A stretch of 10,052 nt of DNA from positions 1-10,052 of the forward strand of contig CABXOR010000051.1 of NCBI GenBank assembly GCA_902513935.1, read 5' to 3'. The translations under genes and the position numbers were made by a program. This document shows, piece after piece, positions 9,001 through 10,052 of the stretch. The DNA is from an uncultured SAR324 cluster bacterium (lineage in GTDB: Bacteria > SAR324 > NAC60-12). Below the pieces are notes generated by a model. That model was not told where the DNA came from. It worked only from the letters and a program-made list of their open reading frames with translations, and did no database searches. The first letter of the stretch is position 1. Every line of letters starts with the position of its first letter.

Positions 9001-10052
9001 CGCTTTTGGAATCTCTTGTCCTCAATCTTTGCCTATTCTGCCTACGGGGCAATTGAGACTGCCTGGTGGATTACAAATTGACACCGGTGGAACGTTGTGT
9101 ATAGACGCATGGCTGGAAGGAGACATTGTTTTGAACGGTGGAACTTTACAGGTAGATAATGATACGACTATTAGTAGTGACTCAACAATTTCACTAAGTT
9201 CCTCTTCAAATCTAAAGATAGTTGAGGGTTTCAGCTTAACCTATGAGGGCGACGCTCTCAGCTTAGATAATAAAACATTGTCTTTGACCGGCGAAGGATC
9301 TTTGGTGCTTAATAGTGATGGTAGCAATCCAGTTACGCTTAATCATGCAGACGGAGAACTTGAATTTTCTAGCGACAATACCACTGTCAGTCACGTAAAA
9401 ATAAGTTCAGGTGATATATCGAATGCTCCTACTTTGAAAATTAGTTCCAATGGTGTAATTCAAAATCTGGCTCATGAAGAGTTTTCGGAAATTAATTTTG
9501 CGAGTGGCAAAACATTGAGTATTACACAAGCCTTTGAAGTACCTGACGGCAAACAGATGACGATTACAGGTGCTGCAGGGACACTGACACTGGGTGATAA
9601 CATGTCACTTAGTGGTACTCTTAATTTAGGAGTTGAAGATGTAATTTTATCTAGCGGATCACTCACTTTAAATGGAGGGCTCCTTGAGGTTAGTAAAGAT
9701 GCCAGTATTTCGTCAGCAGTAATTCAAGAGGTAAGTTCTGAATTTAGTGTGGCAGCAGGAAAAACTCTTTCTTACACTGGTAGTTCATTCGATATAAGTG
9801 CTTATACACTGACCCTCAGCGGAGGCGGCTATTTTCAGAGTGGAGGCTTGGATCTTAACAATGCAGACAGTAAGCTTCTGCTGAACTCGATCACGGTAGA
9901 CAATGTAAGTACTACAGTAGACAACCTGGGAGTTGATGTTGATAACGACTCTACGATTACTAGCCTTTCAGTAGCCAATATAACCCCGGTTTCCATTGCA
10001 TCCGGCAAGACACTCTCAGGAGCAATAACATTAACAGCCGGATCAATAAATC
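1..10052 (+). CDS. Internal segment of a giant repetitive beta-solenoid surface protein (partial at both ends)
   Basis: Reading from base 2, I translated all 3350 codons and found no stop. The frame at the right edge is the same as at the left, so the gene continues beyond both ends and has no start, ribosome site, signal peptide or anchor domain here. The product is Ser/Thr/Gly/Leu/Asn/Asp rich, poor in Lys and Arg, nearly free of Cys (only residues 3006 and 3033) and has four Trp. Strand-turn motifs recur throughout, giving a predicted parallel beta-helix. Residues 1-1179 are tandem 140-residue repeats, about 1180-2403 are a second degenerate repeat family, 2404-3222 are diverged copies of the first, and 3223-3350 return to the near-canonical repeat. 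Differences between units are whole codons and often third-position changes, supporting selection on the protein. No enzyme, RTX nonapeptide, VCBS or cadherin-like motif is visible. By analogy with giant adhesins it is probably exported and surface-located; that role is inferred. I do not recognise a specific named gene. Confidence 0.93.
95..565 (+). repeat. Family A repeat unit 1 (157 aa, expanded and diverged)
   Basis: The unit opens with canonical LSGAITVSAGSLKLNETG and then departs from consensus. The gap from LSG to the KTLTYTG motif (284..304) is 63 residues instead of 56, because of extra sequence around FSTDQGW. The gap from there to the next unit is 94 instead of 84. The second half uses the alternative FNNTNPLLLNN strand instead of SLVSGGLTLNN, and the usual acidic DxDxDS site is replaced by a lysine-containing stretch (KIKESS). 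It holds one of only four Trp in the window (codon 260..262). It resembles the second half of unit 8 and the diverged copies after 7211 more than its immediate neighbours, so it may be an older variant. Confidence 0.85.
566..985 (+). repeat. Family A repeat unit 2 (140 aa)
   Basis: This is a canonical-length unit. Visible landmarks in order are LSG at the start, SAGSLKLNKTGTLAS, MSGGTLD at 641, KTLTYSG at 734..754, TLSGGGSLVSGGLTLNN, SKLLLNSIT, the acidic DVNADS motif (908..925) and HITPLSIAS. MSGG to KTLTYSG is 31 residues and KTLTYSG to the next LSG is 84 residues. A stretch of this unit (830..861) is repeated base for base at 9857..9888, and the segment from about 846 to 905 closely resembles the same part of unit 6. 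Confidence 0.92.
986..1405 (+). repeat. Family A repeat unit 3 (140 aa)
   Basis: This is exactly the same length as unit 2, with KTLTYSG at 1154..1174 and an acidic DVDADS motif at 1328..1345. The last part (from 1312) matches the first bases of the window almost perfectly, and that match continues into unit 4 until about 1452. The first part is closer to units 2 and 4 than to unit 1. The unit is therefore a mosaic at DNA level although the protein pattern is uniform. Confidence 0.92.
1406..1831 (+). repeat. Family A repeat unit 4 (142 aa)
   Basis: The first half is canonical. The hallmark KTLTYSG motif carries a one-codon insertion, giving a Tyr-Tyr pair (tat tat at 1586..1591). The strand after GGGTL uses the variant SNQNAIVLDN instead of SGGLTLNN, and the acidic motif is DVDNDS (1754..1771). 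The bases around that motif (1752..1783) recur identically at 9933..9964, more than 8 kb downstream. Length changes against the 140-residue norm are in whole codons. Confidence 0.9.
1832..2254 (+). repeat. Family A repeat unit 5 (141 aa)
   Basis: KTLTYSG is at 2000..2020, preceded by DVADN, a variant shared at DNA level only with unit 6. The middle strand uses NNNNALVLA, as in the unit 4 type. The site corresponding to the acidic motif is degraded to DVNANS (2177..2194), with two of the three Asp replaced by Asn. The first half keeps the fixed 56-residue spacing from LSG to KTLTYSG. Confidence 0.9.
2255..2674 (+). repeat. Family A repeat unit 6 (140 aa)
   Basis: This is a canonical unit with KTLTYSG at 2423..2443 and DVDADS at 2597..2614. 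Its front half shares the DVADNKTLTYSGA segment with unit 5. Its back half (SLVSGGLTLNN, SKLLLNSITLDNATTSANSLG) is closest to unit 2, with only scattered silent changes. This change of nearest relative inside a single unit indicates past exchange between units. Confidence 0.92.
2675..3103 (+). repeat. Family A repeat unit 7 (143 aa)
   Basis: This unit has the most altered charged residues of the canonical set: DEEGG replaces NETG, DVDYG replaces DADET, and the motif is RTLTYSG (2846..2866) preceded by VRDG. The acidic site reads DVDDDS (3026..3043) and follows a Ser-Gly-rich spacer with extra residues (ADSSSGG). Base composition is locally high: a hand count of 2761..2820 gives 33 G or C in 60. 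Confidence 0.9.
3104..3538 (+). repeat. Family A repeat unit 8 (145 aa, second half diverged), end of the array
   Basis: The first half is fully canonical, through MSGGTLDADE and KTLTYSG at 3272..3292. After GANTLTMSGGGTL the unit switches to the NNTNALVLNN variant and loses both the acidic site and the HITPVSIAS segment. In their place are VVESATLGSF and LDIAANKTING, recognisable only by position. The following LSG equivalent is ING at 3539, after which family A similarity is no longer visible. This half-unit is the boundary between the homogenised array and the old, diverged central region. Confidence 0.85.
3539..7210 (+). repeat. Central region of degenerate family B beta-strand repeats (about 1220 aa)
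   Basis: No family A landmark survives here, but a second pattern recurs. Its fullest form is an Ile/Leu-Gly-(Ser/Gly)-(Leu/Ile)-(Asp/Asn)-Leu strand, then LTLGS, then TDLTI, followed by a GADLTL-like strand, a GGTLTLGG-like strand and a TLKLSDN-like strand. The LTLGS anchor or its equivalent starts at 4142, 4505, 5021, 5375, 5819, 6167, 6611 and 7031. Spacings are 121, 172, 118, 148, 116, 148 and 140 residues. Identity between copies is low and confined to the hydrophobic strand positions and turn Gly/Asn/Asp, so these copies are much older than family A units. The segment 3539..4100 holds related strands without a clear anchor. The region contains two of the window's four Trp (codons 6452..6454 and 6713..6715) and no Cys. 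The most likely structure is continuation of the same solenoid. Confidence 0.7.
7211..7558 (+). repeat. Diverged family A copy D1 (C-terminal three-fifths of a unit)
   Basis: The copy starts at an LNGG strand and reaches KTLTYQG (7304..7324) after 31 residues, the same spacing as in units 1-8. GGGTF and NTNPLELDN follow. The segment VGHVTPVSIS (7517..7546) is a clear relative of VGHITPVSIAS in the array. The next LSG equivalent is LNG at 7559, 85 residues after KTLTYQG (the canonical value is 84). The upstream 25 or so residues of a full unit are replaced by family B-like sequence. Confidence 0.75.
7559..8016 (+). repeat. Diverged family A copy D2
   Basis: LNG aligns with the LSG unit start. 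LQLNNTGTLAANVTISG aligns with the canonical LKLNETGTLASTIAMSG segment, and ETMTYSG (7754..7774) with KTLTYSG at a longer distance (65 instead of 56 residues). GGGTFNNTKNITLDNSGSKLEIS aligns with the following strands. After about 7900 the similarity fades into Ser-rich sequence. The right boundary is approximate. The start is AT-rich: a hand count of 7561..7620 gives 16 G or C in 60. Confidence 0.65.
8017..8296 (+). other. Spacer of unassigned beta-strand sequence between diverged copies D2 and D3
   Basis: About 93 residues of in-frame sequence with family B-like features: MGSITAGATLTF, GALTLTGSADLKLG and GGLSLEAGSQL. I could not align it convincingly to a complete unit of either family. It is clearly part of the same solenoid-like reading frame. 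Confidence 0.6.
8297..8659 (+). repeat. Diverged family A copy D3
   Basis: LNGGK at 8297 precedes an exact KTLTYSG (8390..8410) by 31 residues. Then come INGGGSF, SLNNANSHLVLDN (like LNNANSYLRLD of unit 1) and SKGLEVSGDSTLTNLSM, which parallels GKGLKIKESSTISALTV of unit 1. GKTLTL aligns with the canonical GKTLSG at 90 residues from KTLTYSG. It is closer to unit 1 and unit 8 than to units 2-7. Confidence 0.7.
8660..9130 (+). other. Unassigned beta-strand segment holding the only cysteine pair
   Basis: The first part has family B-like strands (LDLTDNLTLNGNV, LNLGGDLYLADGEL). From about 8980 the pattern is interrupted by a stretch unlike the rest of the window, with several prolines (SCPQSLPILPTG), two cysteines at codons 9017..9019 and 9098..9100, and a Trp at 9110..9112. 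This could be a loop or small subdomain protruding from the solenoid, or a closed coil held by a disulfide. Confidence 0.6.
9131..9514 (+). repeat. Diverged family A copy D4
   Basis: LNGGTLQVDNDTT parallels the canonical MSGGTLDADET, and FSLTYEG (9230..9250) parallels KTLTYSG after 33 residues. Later landmarks are weak: KTLSLTGEGSL for TLTLSGGGSL, LNHADGELEFS for LNNADSKLLLN, and FASGKTLSI for IASGKTLSG (LSI at 9515, 95 residues after FSLTYEG). It is the least conserved family A relative in the window, even though it lies just before a near-canonical unit. Confidence 0.6.
9515..9667 (+). other. Short unassigned segment between diverged copy D4 and the near-canonical unit
   Basis: This encodes about 51 residues, with LGDNMSLSGTLNLG and related strand motifs. 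It occupies the place of the front portion of a family A unit but could not be aligned to it residue by residue. Confidence 0.55.
9668..10012 (+). repeat. Near-canonical family A copy after a gap of about 6 kb
   Basis: LNGG (9668) to KTLSYTG (9761..9781) is 31 residues, and KTLSYTG to the next LSG (10013) is 84, both exactly canonical. From TLTLSGGG onward the protein is nearly consensus, including SKLLLNSITVDNVSTT, the acidic DVDNDS site (9935..9952) and NITPVSIASGKT. The DNA of this half has long exact or near-exact matches to units 2, 3, 4 and 7/8, whereas the front of the unit is diverged like D1-D4. Confidence 0.85.
10013..10052 (+). repeat. Start of the next family A unit, cut by the window edge
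   Basis: LSGAITLTAGSIN matches the canonical unit start LSGAITVTAGSIK. The DNA is closest to the junction and start of units 7 and 8. It implies that a second homogenised array begins here and continues to the right. Confidence 0.8.

Noticed and set aside
167..10052. Internal ATG codons as alternative gene starts.
   Set aside because: In-frame ATGs are frequent within MSGG and similar motifs, none has a convincing ribosome site, and the frame is open upstream of all of them.
1..10052. Known giant-adhesin signatures such as RTX nonapeptides (GGxGxDxLx), VCBS or cadherin-like domains, or filamentous haemagglutinin secretion domains.
   Set aside because: The glycine-rich turns (GGGSL, SGGTL) do not follow the RTX nonapeptide pattern, and no terminal secretion or anchor domain falls in this internal segment.

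Overview
The whole window lies inside one protein-coding gene. On the + strand, the frame beginning at base 2 stays open for 3350 consecutive codons (2..10051) with no stop. It enters and leaves the window in the same frame, so neither the start codon nor the stop codon is present. The encoded protein is therefore longer than 3350 residues. It is very rich in Ser, Thr, Gly, Leu, Asn, Asp and Ala, has only two Cys and four Trp, and consists of short alternating beta-strand motifs (LxLxG, GGTL, ITVSAGSL). This is typical of giant beta-solenoid or adhesin-like surface proteins of Gram-negative-type bacteria. No other gene, RNA gene, promoter, terminator, insertion sequence or CRISPR array was found.

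Layout. (A) 1..3538: the end of one unit, then eight tandem units of about 140 residues (420-471 bp) that are similar even at nucleotide level. (B) 3539..7210: about 1220 residues in which that repeat is no longer recognisable. A second, degenerate family replaces it, marked by eight anchors of the form G-S-L-D-L-N...L-T-L-G-S..T-D-L-T-I spaced 116-172 residues apart. (C) 7211..9667: four strongly diverged relatives of the family A unit (starting at 7211, 7559, 8297 and 9131), mixed with family B-like strands and including a short insert with the only two cysteines. (D) 9668..10052: an abrupt return to near-canonical family A sequence. Its DNA is a patchwork matching different units 7-9 kb upstream, and the next unit begins as the window ends.

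The family A unit divides naturally into about seven strand-turn rungs of about 20 residues. I infer a long right-handed beta-helix in which one 140-residue unit is seven coils. The distance from the unit start (LSG) to the KTLTYSG motif is 56 residues in six of eight units, and the distance from the (M/L)(S/N)GG motif to KTLTYSG is 31 residues even in three of the diverged copies. This suggests structural constraint on the coils.

Organism: probably a bacterium with moderate GC; by eye the window sits in the low-to-mid forties percent. Giant repetitive surface proteins of this style are known from Omnitrophica, green sulfur bacteria, SAR324 and some Desulfobacterota, but nothing here chooses among them. 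The protein's function (adhesion, surface layer, predation or defence) cannot be read from this internal segment. Export to the cell surface is inferred from composition and fold type only.
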